From NCBI RefSeq assembly GCF_010015445.1, contig NC_053115.1:11827524-11891523 (forward strand): a stretch of 64,000 nt of DNA. Reading direction: 5' to 3'. Below are positions 40,486 to 52,156 of the stretch, in pieces (position 1 is the first letter of the stretch; each line of letters begins with the position of its first letter). Below the pieces are notes generated by a model, which saw nothing but the letters and a program-made list of their open reading frames with translations, did not search any database and was not told where the DNA came from. Origin of the DNA: Perca fluviatilis (taxonomy: Eukaryota > Chordata > Actinopteri > Perciformes > Percidae). The position numbers and the translations under genes are program-made.

Positions 40486-41824
40486 GCAAAAATATACAGA
40501 ATATAGTAAGAATGCAAAAAAATATGCAGTGATAGCAATTGGGGATTTTAATTTGTCTCTTTTAATTAAGTACAAAAGATTAAAAAAAGTACATTGAATG
40601 TAAATATCAATCATTTCAAAGTGACAAAGATAACAGGTGGTGCTTTATTTTACATTTTTTCTATACAATTGGTTTAAAAAGTAACAGCAAAATCCTCAGC
40701 TCCAATGCATTTCTACACAGTTGGATGATAAGATATGCAAAAATTAATAAATATAACAATCATTATAGTACAAAGGCACAGCGCCAGGCTAAACCACTAC
40801 TGTTCTCCTCCAAGGTCTGTTTACACTAATTAAAAATAAAAAGTCATGTCTGCCTGGCCCACCTCCGCATTTATGTAGTGTACAAACACTTCTAAACTTG
40901 GTATTACGGTACCTGAAAGGAAGGCATGTTGTAGTTTCACAATGATCATCTGCTCAGATCGTGTATTGCAGTCCTCAGGTATTAAGAAAAAATACTGCTA
41001 TTGTCCCTTACAACCAACTCATACTCCATATTCATCTGCAGGCTTTGATTTAGCAGTTACCGCACCTTATAGCTAGCTTCCCATTCAAAGCTCTGATTAC
41101 TTAGGACTCAGGTGAGTCAAATGTAAACAGAAAACATTGCTGCTTGACAAAAACAGAATATAGCTCAACATTGCTCAGGGCGAAACCCAGTTATCTCGTA
41201 CTTAGGGTCAAACAGACTTTAAATAATCCAAAGCTTTTTAAATACATTCTCACACCATATTTGGTTGCTTGGTACATGGAGCTATAGAAACCCTCCCTCC
41301 ACTACACACAATCTCAACTGAATGAAGGATAACAGGTTTGTTTTGTAGCTGTGTGTACTTGGGTCTATTTGAACTCAGAGCATGAGTTCAGAGCAGTGAA
41401 CTGACAATTTCCAGCTCAGTCACAGAAAACAGGCAATAGTTTTGGTATGTGCAGAATTTAGGCATCACTAATACACAATACAATAGGATTTACACAAGAA
41501 AATAGCTAAATATTGTGTAAACAGCCACAGTCTGTGAGCACTGAGATTAAGTACTGCATAATGTTTTTACATTTAAGTATATGCATATTATGACTTTATT
41601 TGGCTCTATCTTTATAAGACGGGACAGTCGCCTCTTTCTGTTCCAGTTCATTCAGTGTCTTGTAAACAGGCACTACAGTTGGCAGGTATGTCAAAGGCAG
41701 TATTCAGGCATTCTGGGAAGTCTCATGCCTTTCAAGAAAAAAAAGAGTGAACAGAGAGAGTATATGTGCTTGCAATAAAACTTGTGTGTGTGGTGTTTTG
41801 GTAGATGTGGGTGTGTGTGTGTGT

Positions 41825-43166
41825 CTACAGTAGTGCATCCAGGTCCAGTTCTGCCAGAGGCTCCTTCAAATAGGAGAAACTGCTGATCTCGGGATAGTCC
41901 AAAGCAGAGGATGTGCTGCCATCGACAGAGAGATTGGGGAAGAAATGTTCCACCGATTCACTGAGGAGGCTGTACCTGCAAAACACACAAATTTATTTTT
42001 TCAGAATTTTTCAAAGCCTAAAAAGGGTGGAAAGGGTGTTTATATCTGTGTTCTGTTGCACACTTACGAGGACTTGTTGACTTTACTACTCTCCTGGATG
42101 AGCTCTCCTTTTGGGTTGACGGTAAATAACCTGGTATCAGGCACCCCAACCTGCTTGTAGGCATAAGCATCCTGCAAGATGTAAGGTAGCAAAACAATAC
42201 AGTCACACAGAGTAGCTTCAGTGGGACTTTAACCTTTCCAGTATCTATGTAAACTAAAACGACTGTTTGGCTGTTATAGCACTCATCCATAATCATAAAA
42301 CATTAGCCAGTGTTTACTTTATATCCAACAAGCAAACCCCAGACTTTAATTCCACATTTCTCGCTGTAGGAGCCATTTATATCCACCTTTTAGTTAGTTT
42401 AATTTAGCTATTATTTATTTTAGCCACTTGGGGGAGTATTGCACTGGGTGTGGCACGTCACTGGGAATTAGGTATATTTACAGGTGTGGAAATCAGTGAG
42501 GGAAGGTGTGGATGGCGGGGAACACACAGTTCTTACCATATCCGTGAGCACCCACTCTACAGACAGCAAGCCACAGCACTTTATTAATCAGCACTGGGTA
42601 CTAGAACTATTTTATGTCAAATACAATTTTCTACTTTTATAATAAACGGGAACACCACCCAAAGAGAATCAATGCCTGGACCGAACAGAACACCATGCCA
42701 TCCATGCAGAGGCTTATAGGATAGCCTCAACATTCAAACTTAATTTCTACTTGCTGGAGTGCATAACAGGAAGTGGATATTGAAAATAATAATATGTAAA
42801 AACATCTAAAACCCAATGGATGTGTTATTTGCCTTTTTCCTAACAGACATGATCTCTCTGTGATTATGTACACACAGGTTTGTGCCAGAGGCTAAAATCA
42901 TTGCCAAATATGCAACCTGGAATAGCTTGACTGAAAACACTTGTTGCTGAAGGTTATGGCTGTATTAAGAGCTAGTCTGCAGTGTTGCTTACGTTAGTCT
43001 TGTTGCCAAAGGCCGCGTAGAAGGGCTCTCTCTGTGGGTTGAACAGGTCCTTGATGTCACTGAGACAGGCAATTTTAAACACCTCCGGCTTCTTCTCAAT
43101 AACCTCTCTGCACAGGTCAGGACATTACACATAGTCAAAATGGACATCTATATTATTGAAGGGTTT

Positions 43167-43197
<31 letters not shown>

Positions 43198-43199
43198 GG

Positions 43200-43243
<44 letters not shown>

Positions 43244-45720
43244 CACACACACACACACCTTTTAATTCAGTTAACGCTACAGTGTATTAGTGGGAAACTA
43301 TCTGTAAAGTTGTATTAGTAGTATTTGTTACCTGTGTAGTGCTGAAAAGAGGCCGCTTGGGGCCAACAGTACAGGGCCTTGAGGGAGGACAATGCCTTGG
43401 TCATTGACCCACTGAAGGTAGTCCTTAGTGATGGCAGCCATACCTATGGCCCGTGCTGAACAATACAGGAACTTATAGCCATTTCTGCAATGAAAGGAGT
43501 CACCATATTAACATTTTAGTTTCATAACATGGAATAAGAAGAATGTGGAGTTTTCCACTTTTACTGCTTGTAATTGAGTTGACCTACAGCATTAAGTCAC
43601 CGAATAGTTGCGTCAATACTTTCCACAACACATATGTAATGTATATCCTATTTCTCTGGATTTGTGTAACAGAAGATTAGCATTTCAAATAGAATCCAAT
43701 CTTTATTCAATTAACTGAAAAGCTGAGCTCGTTTTAAAAGTACAACATAAGGCGTATGAAAATGGAGATAAACAGGGAAACATCTGGCAATGCAGATTAG
43801 CGACTCGGCTGCAACTAATATTACATCAGAATCAAATCATCAGCAGTGGCTCTGATCTGCTTTTGCTTTTTAAAGGTGCTCTAAGCGATGTTGGGTGATG
43901 TCATTTCTTGTTGACGTTCGAAATATTGTCAAACAAAACGGAGGCTAGTTCGCCCCTCACTCCTCATCCCCCCCCTCCCTTCCGTGCACTAACCCCCCAA
44001 CCCCCACCCCCAAATCCTTCTTGTCGGTTATTGGCTGGAACACTGTTTGTTATGTTTCATGGTGCAGGTTGGCGCACTTTGTTTTTGTTGCCGTTTGTGG
44101 AGCCATCTACAGAGACCGCGTTTTTTTACAGTGTGTTCACGGGACAGGCAGCTAGCGGATAGTGAGGAGATCTTTGCTGTATGTGACAAAAACATTTTGT
44201 AGCCTAAAAAACGTGTGACATCACTTAGAGCACCTTTAGGTAATGTGTGTAAAAGTTCAGTAAAAGGACCTGGTAAAAAAGGAAAAACCGTTGATGGTTT
44301 TTGCTCTTTGACTGCTGATAAGATTTTCCAAAAAAAGTCATTTTACATACTGGTGTATTTTGTGGTAGAGTTTGGCGATTCCTTTGTGTGTCCAGTCTTT
44401 ACCAAACCGAGGTAGAATTTGACCCAGAGCATCAGACCTGCAGCAGACGGACAGTGAAGACTCATAATACTGTAACTATGTAGGTTCAACCAATGTTCCA
44501 CAGCAAATCTTTAATAATGATAGGAACTATGAATTGCGTTGGATCCAAAGTTCTATTGGGCTATATTATTAATGATCTTCCGCAATCCTGCTCTACTTGT
44601 CATATTCATTTATATGCAGATGATACAGTGATCTATTCCTCCAAGCCAGATATCTTACACATTGAGCATTCACTACAGGCTGACTTTGATGCCGTTCAAA
44701 AATGGTTTTCACATAACAAACTTTTATTTAATAAGAAGAAATCATATACCATGTTGTTTGGCACAAAATTTAATTTTCTTCACCCAGTTAATAATTGTTC
44801 AATTCGCTTTTTGGATGGAACAACATTTGAGAAAGTGGAGGAATTTAAATATCTTGGTCTCTTGCTTGATTCTCAGCTTTCTTTTAAACCTCATATTAAT
44901 TCAGTTATTAAAAAAATAAACATTACATCGTTCTATCAACTGTTTTACACTACAGGTTAGGAAAAGGATCATCTCACAACTTCTATTACCAATATTAGAT
45001 TATGCAGATGTTATTTATCAGAATACCTCCAAAACAAATCGTATCCCTCTCAATGTAGCCTATAACAGTCTCTGTCGATTTGTTCTGAGGTGTCCTTATA
45101 GAACCCATCATTGTCTGATGTATGAGTCGCTTCATTGGTTAACACCCAAATCTATAAGGCATTCTCACTGGCTGCATTTTATTTTTAAATCAATTTTCTT
45201 TAACTATCCTACTTATTTGAAACAACATTTAATTCCATATAGATCAACATATACTGTGTACCCCTTTTTCTTTGTTCCCAGAATCTCCAAAGAAATTGGA
45301 TGACGTGCCTTTAAATTTAAAGCACCATCTGATTGGAATACCTTGCCCACTTCACTTAGATCAATTACTTCATTTGTTTTGTTTAAGGCATTTGTCTTTA
45401 ATTATTTACAAATAACCTGCTCTTGTTTCTAACTTGACATATTACTATATATTTTTGTTGATTTATTTATTTTATGAGTTGGCTCCTGTTTGTGCATCTA
45501 CTAAAATAGCATCATATTTGGGATGTATGCAAATTTACTGTGTTAATTGTATGTATATGGGGGAGGGGGATCAGTTGTTGTTGGAGCAGTTAGGCTTGGG
45601 AGTGATGTATGTATTTTTGAATGTATTTTGTGTTTTGTATTTACTGTTTAATTGTTTTAAGGACCCCCTCGAAAATGAGATGATTCATCTCAAGGGGTTA
45701 TCCTACTAATAAATACATCT

Positions 45721-45759
<39 letters not shown>

Positions 45760-47472
45760 CATAGCGTGCAAGGAAAGTTGTTTTTACTTAGTGATGGTGC
45801 CGTCTATGTCTGATATGATGACTCGATCGTCCCACTTCCACAGGTAGATGGCAACCTCACAGCGGCAGGTGCCTTGGTATTGTGTGGTCACACTGAACAC
45901 CACCTTGTTGGCTCCCTCACGCAGGTTTAACTTCTCCTGGTTATGAGAATGGAGAGTTAGCTAAAGTGGACAGAGTGGTCATCCTCTACATACATTAAAC
46001 ATTTATCTGGGCATCTGAATGTGTGTGTGTGTGTGTGTGTGTATCTCTTACTATCTGATTAGAGGTCAGACGTAGTGATTTGCGGTACATCTCGGTGATA
46101 CACTGAGTGGCGCTGAGGATTTTTGTTGATAGGCTGGAAGGAATCATGGCTTCAATCTCTTCATCACTGTCGATGTCATCCAACGTGGCTCTGGAGAAAC
46201 AACACACAAGTCAATTAACACTTTCTGTTTGGCTTAGATTTCACAGCGTATTTATTGATAATTGATAAACTCCCCAATGTTACAAATACAATTATTTAGT
46301 GATCTGTGCATGACAGTAAAAATAAAAAATAAAATCGACATGGTGATCTGTATCAGTGATTGGCTGTCACATATCTTAAACTTTAGTTTTGTCAAACGCT
46401 GACGTAGCTGCTCATCATGACAACTGAATATAGGATAGAATATTTATTGAGTAATGCACTATATGGACAGAGTTTGAGCACACTCTGGTGGTGCAAAGGT
46501 AAACTACATAATGATAGTTTGAACTGATACACAAAATTTCTTAAAAAAATAAAAAATAAAGTATAAAAATAATTTTGCCCCAATTATCTGTTCTTGTGTT
46601 GTGGTGCATATGTGAAGAGACTCTGCAGTTATGTAGAGGATCCATCTAAAGGAAACTTGTACCTTCTCAAAAATTGAACTACATAACTACAAGCATAAGC
46701 TATTAGAAGTTTGCAGAGCGCTACAACTGTGATTGGTTTACTTGGGCTGCTGTGTGTTTTCTTCTTTTGTGTTTGTCCATAGGACAACGTTATTCTCTTC
46801 TCTCAGGTGAATGTCAGAAAGCATGCGTTTGCGGTGGTGTTTCTTCCTGCAGGCGCCAGATCTGGCGATGGAGGATCCCTCAGGGGTTTCTTCGATCTCC
46901 TCAGGGACCTCAAGAGGAATTGGGGAAGTGCACGGTTGGGCTGGGACCTGGGACTGAGGGAGATAACAAAGAAACATATATTCATAAACATATTATATTA
47001 TAATGATGGAAACCGATAACTGACTGCCCAAATGAAGTTACCAAAGAATTGAGAAATGGCCTATGGCCATCAAATGTTGGTCCTCTTACCTCCTCGTTTT
47101 CATTTTCCTCCACAAAAAAAGCTTCTCCATTGTCACCCAGCTTCATGTGCAGGTCAACTGATTCTCCATTGATCTCAATGTCCACCTAAAAATCACAGTG
47201 ATGCATGTATGTGTCAAAGAAAAAAAGCAGAGAGATAGAACTGTAGTTCAAATAATGTAATGAGACAGAGAAACACTGACAATCTTCTCCTTGGAACGCA
47301 GCACACCCAGCTTGCCAAAGCGGACGTGAAAGGGGGAACACTGGAACGATCCATCAGGCTGTCGCACCACAATGACATCGATCCCTCCGGTGAGAGTGGC
47401 GGGGTTAAGGCCACGGTACACCTCCTTCGCCGTCACAAATACCGTCTCCGCAAACTGGCCCACAATATTCAT
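41825..47472 (-). CDS. Internally deleted 'mini-lipin' (N-Lip fused to C-Lip)
   Basis: Exons: 47,472-47,281; 47,185-47,090; 46,953-46,742; 46,190-46,052; 45,936-45,788; 44,437-44,351; 43,484-43,332; 43,107-42,993; 42,171-42,068; 41,975-41,825. The sum is 1,398 nt, 465 aa, one open frame. ATG follows an acceptor at 47,482. The N-Lip domain ([20 protein letters not shown]...) is intact; a basic stretch CRKKHHRKR follows; C-Lip carries DIDGT (catalytic DxDxT), LGQIL (LxxIL) and SARAIGMA. Exons equivalent to 4-12 of the full copy are gone. Lipins dephosphorylate phosphatidate to diacylglycerol at ER membranes and some act as nuclear co-regulators. Oddities: W to L in the C-terminal YWKEPL motif, S to G in LAPSSLF, and a LINE in one intron. 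It may be a functional short enzyme or a decaying duplicate. Confidence 0.75.
42341..42757. other. ~415-bp segment present only in unit 1 lipin intron
   Basis: Between shared AAACCCCAG and CTGGAGTGCATAACAGG, unit 1 has about 415 bp that unit 2 replaces with a few bases (CATCCCC). It includes TGTAGGAGCC, CACTTGGGGGAGTATTG and an AATAAA. A solo LTR is possible but no duplication was identified; deletion in unit 2 is equally possible. Confidence 0.5.
43163..43258. repeat. (GCAC)n(AC)n microsatellite
   Basis: Tetranucleotide then dinucleotide array in a mini-lipin intron. Unit 2 has unrelated sequence at this place. Confidence 0.93.
43873..44236. mobile_element. TA-flanked MITE in unit 1
   Basis: AAGGTGCTCTAAG and CTTAGAGCACCTT are perfect 13-bp inverted ends with TA outside both. 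The interior of 364 bp contains C-rich tracts. Unit 2 has only a short scar (AAGGTGC then GAG) at 56,791-56,800. Confidence 0.75.
44562..45420 (+). pseudogene. Reverse transcriptase C-terminal fragment
   Basis: Starts in RT motif A-to-C territory: INDLPQS, then [12 protein letters not shown] (catalytic YADD) and [17 protein letters not shown] frameshift near 44,950 separates the next part ([24 protein letters not shown]). A further shift precedes an [14 protein letters not shown] tail. These are the usual carboxy-terminal landmarks of CR1/L2/Rex LINE ORF2. Inactive. Confidence 0.85.
44566..45750 (+). mobile_element. 5'-truncated LINE (L2/Rex-like) in mini-lipin intron
   Basis: Absent at the matching site of unit 2, where GGGCTATA continues directly into TATACACC. 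It carries the last part of a reverse transcriptase, the downstream thumb region and a (TA)n 3' tail after TAATAAATACATC. It is inserted antisense to the lipin gene. Confidence 0.85.
46018..46042. repeat. (GT)n microsatellite
   Basis: About 12 GT units near a mini-lipin donor. The unit 2 counterpart at 57,376 is longer. Confidence 0.9.
46736..46794 (-). other. Deletion junction and recruited splice donor in mini-lipin
   Basis: From 46,795 upward the sequence matches full-length exon 3 (CTCTTCTCTCAGG). From 46,786 downward it matches intron 12 of the full copy (TTTGTCCATAGGACA; compare 58,080-58,096). About 8 untemplated bases lie between. In gene orientation the intron-derived part reads open to CCCAA|GTAAAC. 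Using that donor (exon end 46,742) gives exactly the phase needed to join exon 13. Without splicing the frame stops at 46,738. Confidence 0.7.
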
Positions 47473-47699
47473 GGTTTGGGACTGGAAACAAAAAACAAGA
47501 AGTGAGAACAGGGAGGCCAAGTTTCACGAAAAAGGAACAAAAAGTGTCTGCATTCAGTATTTTCTGTTGTCTGCGGTTTGATCCTTGAAACTTTTTTCAC
47601 AATTTCAGCAGCACTCAACAACAATGTCATTCCTTGATAGAAAATGTAGAAGCCGCTATTATAGAATTACAAGTTCTCATAACAAGTCTCTAGCTTACC

Positions 47700-49325
47700 C
47701 AACGTAAGGAGCTTGGGTAGGAGCTTAATGACCAAGGTTAATACCGTTAAAAATTAGTCCAGTATAAGTGTTACACACTCTAGAAAAAAGCAAAATCTGC
47801 CCTGGGTTAATGAACAAGTATGGATTCTAATGAAGCAGAGGGATCATGCACTAAAAACTGCAATTAAGTCAGGGTTAGCCCATCATAGGAGAACCTTTCA
47901 ACGGTTACTTAATAAAGTTGTAAATTAATTGAGAAAGGCAAAAGCAAAGTTTTTTATTGATATTATAAATGATTCTAAAGGGAACAGTAGGCAAACTTGG
48001 AAAACATCAATAGAGCTTTAAAGAACACCAAAAAAAAGAGATAAAGAGTTTGAATTACAAGTACAGGGAACCTTAACTAAAGACAAAGATCAAATTTCTT
48101 CTATGTTTAATAGTTATTTTATAGATTCAGTTCAAGATTTGGCACAAGGCTTTGGTCTAAGAGGGAAGGTCATTACACCATCAAATGATAATCTTCCACT
48201 GTTTAGCATCTCTGAAGTGCCAGAATCTTCCATAACTAAAATCTTAGGCAAGTTTAAGAACTCTAAGGCTAAAGATGTTTTTGCTTGTGATTGTGCATTT
48301 CTGAAGAAGTATAAAAGCATCCTTTGTACTCCAATTGCTCATCTGGTAAATCTATCCATTAAACAAAGTTTTTTTCCCAATGCCTGGAAATCAGCTGTAA
48401 TAACCCCTGTTTTTAAAGCTGGAAATGCAACTAATATAACCAACTATAGACCTATCAGTATCCTCCCTGTTGTCTCCAAAGTAACAGAAAGGATAGTCTG
48501 TGACCAGTTGCTAGCCTATTTAAATCAAGGCTATTTTCCACTGCACCCCATGCAGTTTGGATTCAGGAAACACCATGCCACAGAAACAGCTACTTGTGAC
48601 TTTTTTGAGCAAATAAAATACAGCCTTGACAATGGAGGGGTTGTTGGGGCTGTTTTCCTCGATTTTAAGAAGGCATTTGATACAGTGAATCATAATGTTT
48701 TGTTATCCAAACTGTCAAAGATTAATTTCTCTCCCAATGCTCTGACATGGATGGAGTCTTATTTAGATTCTAGAAAGCAGTGCACCAGGATTAATGATAG
48801 ATGCTCCTCCTTTGCTAACTCCACTACTGGCGTCCCTCAGAGATCTATTTTAGGACCAATTTTATTTAGTTTATATATTAATGACCAGCCACTGATTTGC
48901 CCAGAAGTCCACATCCAAATGTACGCAGACGATACGGTTATCTATACCCATGCAAAAACTAGAGAACAAGCTGCAGCAAAACTTACTGCAGTTCTAACCA
49001 AAGTATCAGACAGGTTAACTCTCAGTTGTCTTACTCTTAATGTAAGCAAAACAGTGGGCATGTATTTCTCTATCAAGAGGAATGTTACACAACATCAGCC
49101 CGATATCTGTATTATGGGAGAGGTGATACATATTGTTGATCATTTTAAGTATCTGGGCATAATTATTGATTCTAACTTAAGTTTTAAAAAACACATAAAA
49201 AAAGATCTCCAATTGTGTCAGAGCTAGTTTAGCTAATTTTAGACATATAAGACACCAGTTACCAATAGCCGCAGTTAAACTTTTTTTGCATTCAATGATC
49301 TTCTCACATTTATCTTACTGTTCTA
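47700..49325 (+). mobile_element. LINE fragment with reverse transcriptase (L2/Rex-like)
   Basis: Lies upstream of the mini-lipin first coding exon and antisense to it. The region from 47,780 to 48,100 encodes pre-RT sequence broken by stops; an open RT stretch follows. The end at CTGTTCTACAAGCTGG is abrupt with no poly-A or repeat tail, so both ends are truncated. Confidence 0.8.
48103..49227 (+). pseudogene. Reverse transcriptase domain of a LINE
   Basis: 374-codon open segment. RT landmarks in order: AVITPVFKAGN, NYRPISILPVVSKVTERIV, FGFRKHHATETA, AVFLDFKKAFDTVNH (motif A with catalytic Asp), VPQRSILGPILFSLYIND (GS/G expected here is RS), [11 protein letters not shown] (motif C) and DHFKYLGIIIDSNLSF. 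No endonuclease domain and no tail. The frame upstream is interrupted, so the element is dead despite its long ORF. Confidence 0.88.
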
Positions 49326-49329
49326 CAAG

Positions 49330-50560
49330 CTGGCCTTGACCAACTGCCACTTTGATCGTTTGAAAGCCATACGCACAACTGGCACGTATGCACAACCGGC
49401 ACATACGGGTACTTTGCTAAAACTCAAGGCCGCGCCCCCTTTTGGGGGATAGAAAACAGATGGTCCCATAGAAGTCAATGCAATTTGACGTGTGTTTGGA
49501 TCATAATTTTGACAAATGTGTGTGGAATTGTTTCTTGTTAAACAGATGGTTTGTTTTATACACATGTCTAATGTTTATTGTATAACCTTGCCTGAACCTG
49601 AGCATTCACGATACCTTAGTAAACTAAGGTTGATCGCCGTCTTGTCCCCTCAATCTTCCCCCGTATCAGTAGATCAATGACCCAACACGGTGGCCGCATA
49701 CTGCTAAATGTAGAAATACATATCTGATTAAATCACTACTGTTAGGCTGAGTGTCGTTTGTAATTAATCAACCTGTTATTAATAACCAACTGTTCGATCT
49801 ATAAGCTGAGATTTAGTTGGAGACGACAGTCTGATGCTGCTAAACTGTTAGCAGCTTCCTACTAAAGCTAACGTTAGCTATCCATCAGTAGTAACTGTCA
49901 CCAGCATCATTTACCACACTGACTGACAATATTCACGTTTCTTATGAGCCTCATATATCATTGTGAAAGTCTCGATTAACCCGCTACACAACAGCTGTTT
50001 CTCTCCTGATGTGACATCGTGATTCTTCCCTCTCACAGGGAGCCTCTGTGATGCTGGTCTGGTCTATAGCCTGGAGCCAAAGCCCATCTATCAGGATCTA
50101 TTTTAGGACATGGCAAGAGGACAAATCGAAGACCGGGGTTTTTGGATGTATTGTTAGTGCAACAAACTACTCAGCAACCTTTCGACATAGTTATTAATTC
50201 AAAACGGTTGGTTGTTTAAAGTAAAAGTTTGGATCGATTTACATTTCCTCTGTCGTTACACTGTTGTCGTCTATGGGGAACGCGGGATTGTTTTCCCCTA
50301 AAAGTGGGCGTGAATCTGTTCAGAGACAGTCATTCTATGACGTTGCGCCGGTTGTGCGTATGATGTCTCTCTCTCATGGGTGGGCCAAACAAAGCAGAGA
50401 AAGGGGAGGTAACCTTGCTCCTCATGACCTCATAAGGAGCAAGATTCCAGATCGGCCCATCTGAGCTTTAATTTTCTTAAAGGCAGAGCAGGATACCCAG
50501 GGCTCGGTTTACACCTATCGCCATTTCTAGCCACATATTAATGTTAAAAAAACCTCATAA
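49330..50560. other. Unassigned stretch upstream of mini-lipin
   Basis: No gene recognised. ACGCACAACTGGCACG near 49,371 and GCCGGTTGTGCGTATG near 50,346 are inverted, suggesting an element of about 1 kb between them. Bases 50,380-50,545 (AAGATTCCAGATCGGCCC..CCAGGGCTCGGTTTACACC) resemble a dispersed fish repeat. A native lipin 5' UTR exon or promoter could also hide here. Confidence 0.4.
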
Positions 50561-51358
50561 AGTGAAATTTTCATTCCATGGGAACTTTAAAACGAATTTT
50601 ACAGTCTTGTAATCTGTTCCGGCGCGAGGGATACAGTGATTTGGAACAGGTGTTGCACCAAATTCTGTGACCTGTCGAATTTGTGACTTTAGAGGGCGCT
50701 GTTGTAGTAGAGTCTATAACTGTACTGAGCTGTACTGACACGCTGACGAGGCACTTACACAAATAACGTAAGCTCATAGAGGACTAAAGACATATGAACG
50801 GGCTACTAAAGAAATGAACTACTTACTGAAATTCAAATGCAGATCTATTTACTGAAATTCTAACGCACAGTAAACGTAATATAGTCTATTTTCATCAACA
50901 AACAACCATTTCTGCAGAGTTATAGTGGGGTAACATAATTTGACAGTACGCCTATCAAAATATGTGACATTGTCCTGCTGAAGTCCACCTGTTCACAGAA
51001 GTGATGAAAGCTGTTTGGTTAAACCAGGGAAAATAAGAGGAGTTACCTGAGATAGTGTTATGGTTTTATGTGTGTGTATCAGTCAATTTCTGCAGCTGGT
51101 AACATAATTTGACAGTAGGCCTATCAAAATATGTGACCGATCTGGCTGGTTTGGAGTCATCTGATGGTTTGTTGTGTCCTAACCTTCCCAAGTTCACCCG
51201 TTGATTGGGCAGCTGTTTGGTTGCAGTCTCCTATAGCAATTATTTTCTCGCATTCGAATTTCAGTAAGTAGTTCATTTTTTTAGTAGCCCGTTCATATGT
51301 CTTTAGTCCTCTACGAGTTTACGTTATTTGCGTAAGTGCCTCGTCAGTGTGTCAGTAC

Positions 51359-52156
51359 TAGGGTTGGGTATCGTTTGGGTTTTTTTCGATTCCGGTGCTA
51401 AATCGATACTTTTAAAACGGTGCCGGTGCCTAAACGGTGCCTGAACCGGTACTTTTCAATAAAGTTAAAAAAAAAGAAGAAGAAAAAAAAAATAAGGGTA
51501 GTAAACAACAGTCAGTGACTTGTTTATTGCTAAGGCCATGGTCAAAATTAAAGATTTAACTATAACAATAACTTATTTCACCAGTAAATTGCTGTTGAAC
51601 CCCAGATGGGAAACGGGTATTTTACAATTACTGTGAATGCACCACGAGGCAACCTGTTTTAAGTGAATGCACCGTCTGTGTTGTTTAATTCCGACAACGG
51701 CAGCTGCGAATGAACGCACCGTCTGTGTTGTTTAATTCCGACAACGGCAGCTGCGAGTGAACGCACCGTCTGTGTTGTTTAATTCCGACAACGGCAGCTG
51801 CAAGTGAACACACCGTCTGTGTTGTTTAATTCCGACCATATAAACATACTGTATATCTATGAATTCCGACAACGGCAGCTGCTGCGCTGCAGTGCAGACT
51901 GTTAAATCCCGCTGTTGAAGTCCTCCACAGTGAAATACAGTCACACTTTACACTGTTTAACGTTAGCTGTCAGCATTTTACCGGTGTTTAATCCAGCTGC
52001 TAGCTAAAGGTAGGCTAACGTTACATGCTGTCAGGTGTAGTGTAAAGTCAAGCACCGAAATGAGGCACCGAAACTTTCGTTATTAGTCGGTCTCGTTACT
52101 ACCGTTTACGTCGGCACCGGTTCCCTATTGGCACCGAGTTTCGGTACCCAACCCTA
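51359..52156. mobile_element. hAT-type element (TAGGGTTGGGTA family) with 8-bp duplication
   Basis: Ends TAGGGTTGGGTATCG and CGGTACCCAACCCTA; flanking direct repeat GTCAGTAC (51,351-51,358 and 52,157-52,164). Subterminal CGGTGCC motifs repeat. No transposase. A relative with the same ends is at 60,406-61,271. Confidence 0.9.
51669..51857. repeat. 47-bp tandem repeat, about 3.6 units, inside the hAT
   Basis: Units start at 51,669, 51,716, 51,763 and 51,810, each with CACCGTCTGTGTTGTTTAAT; the first three full units end CAACGGCAGCTGC. Spacing is exactly 47 bp. It is not a CRISPR: repeats abut with no spacers. Confidence 0.9.

Noticed and set aside
51669..51857. Evenly spaced repeats suggesting a CRISPR array
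   Set aside because: The 47-bp units are contiguous without spacers and lie inside a eukaryotic hAT element.
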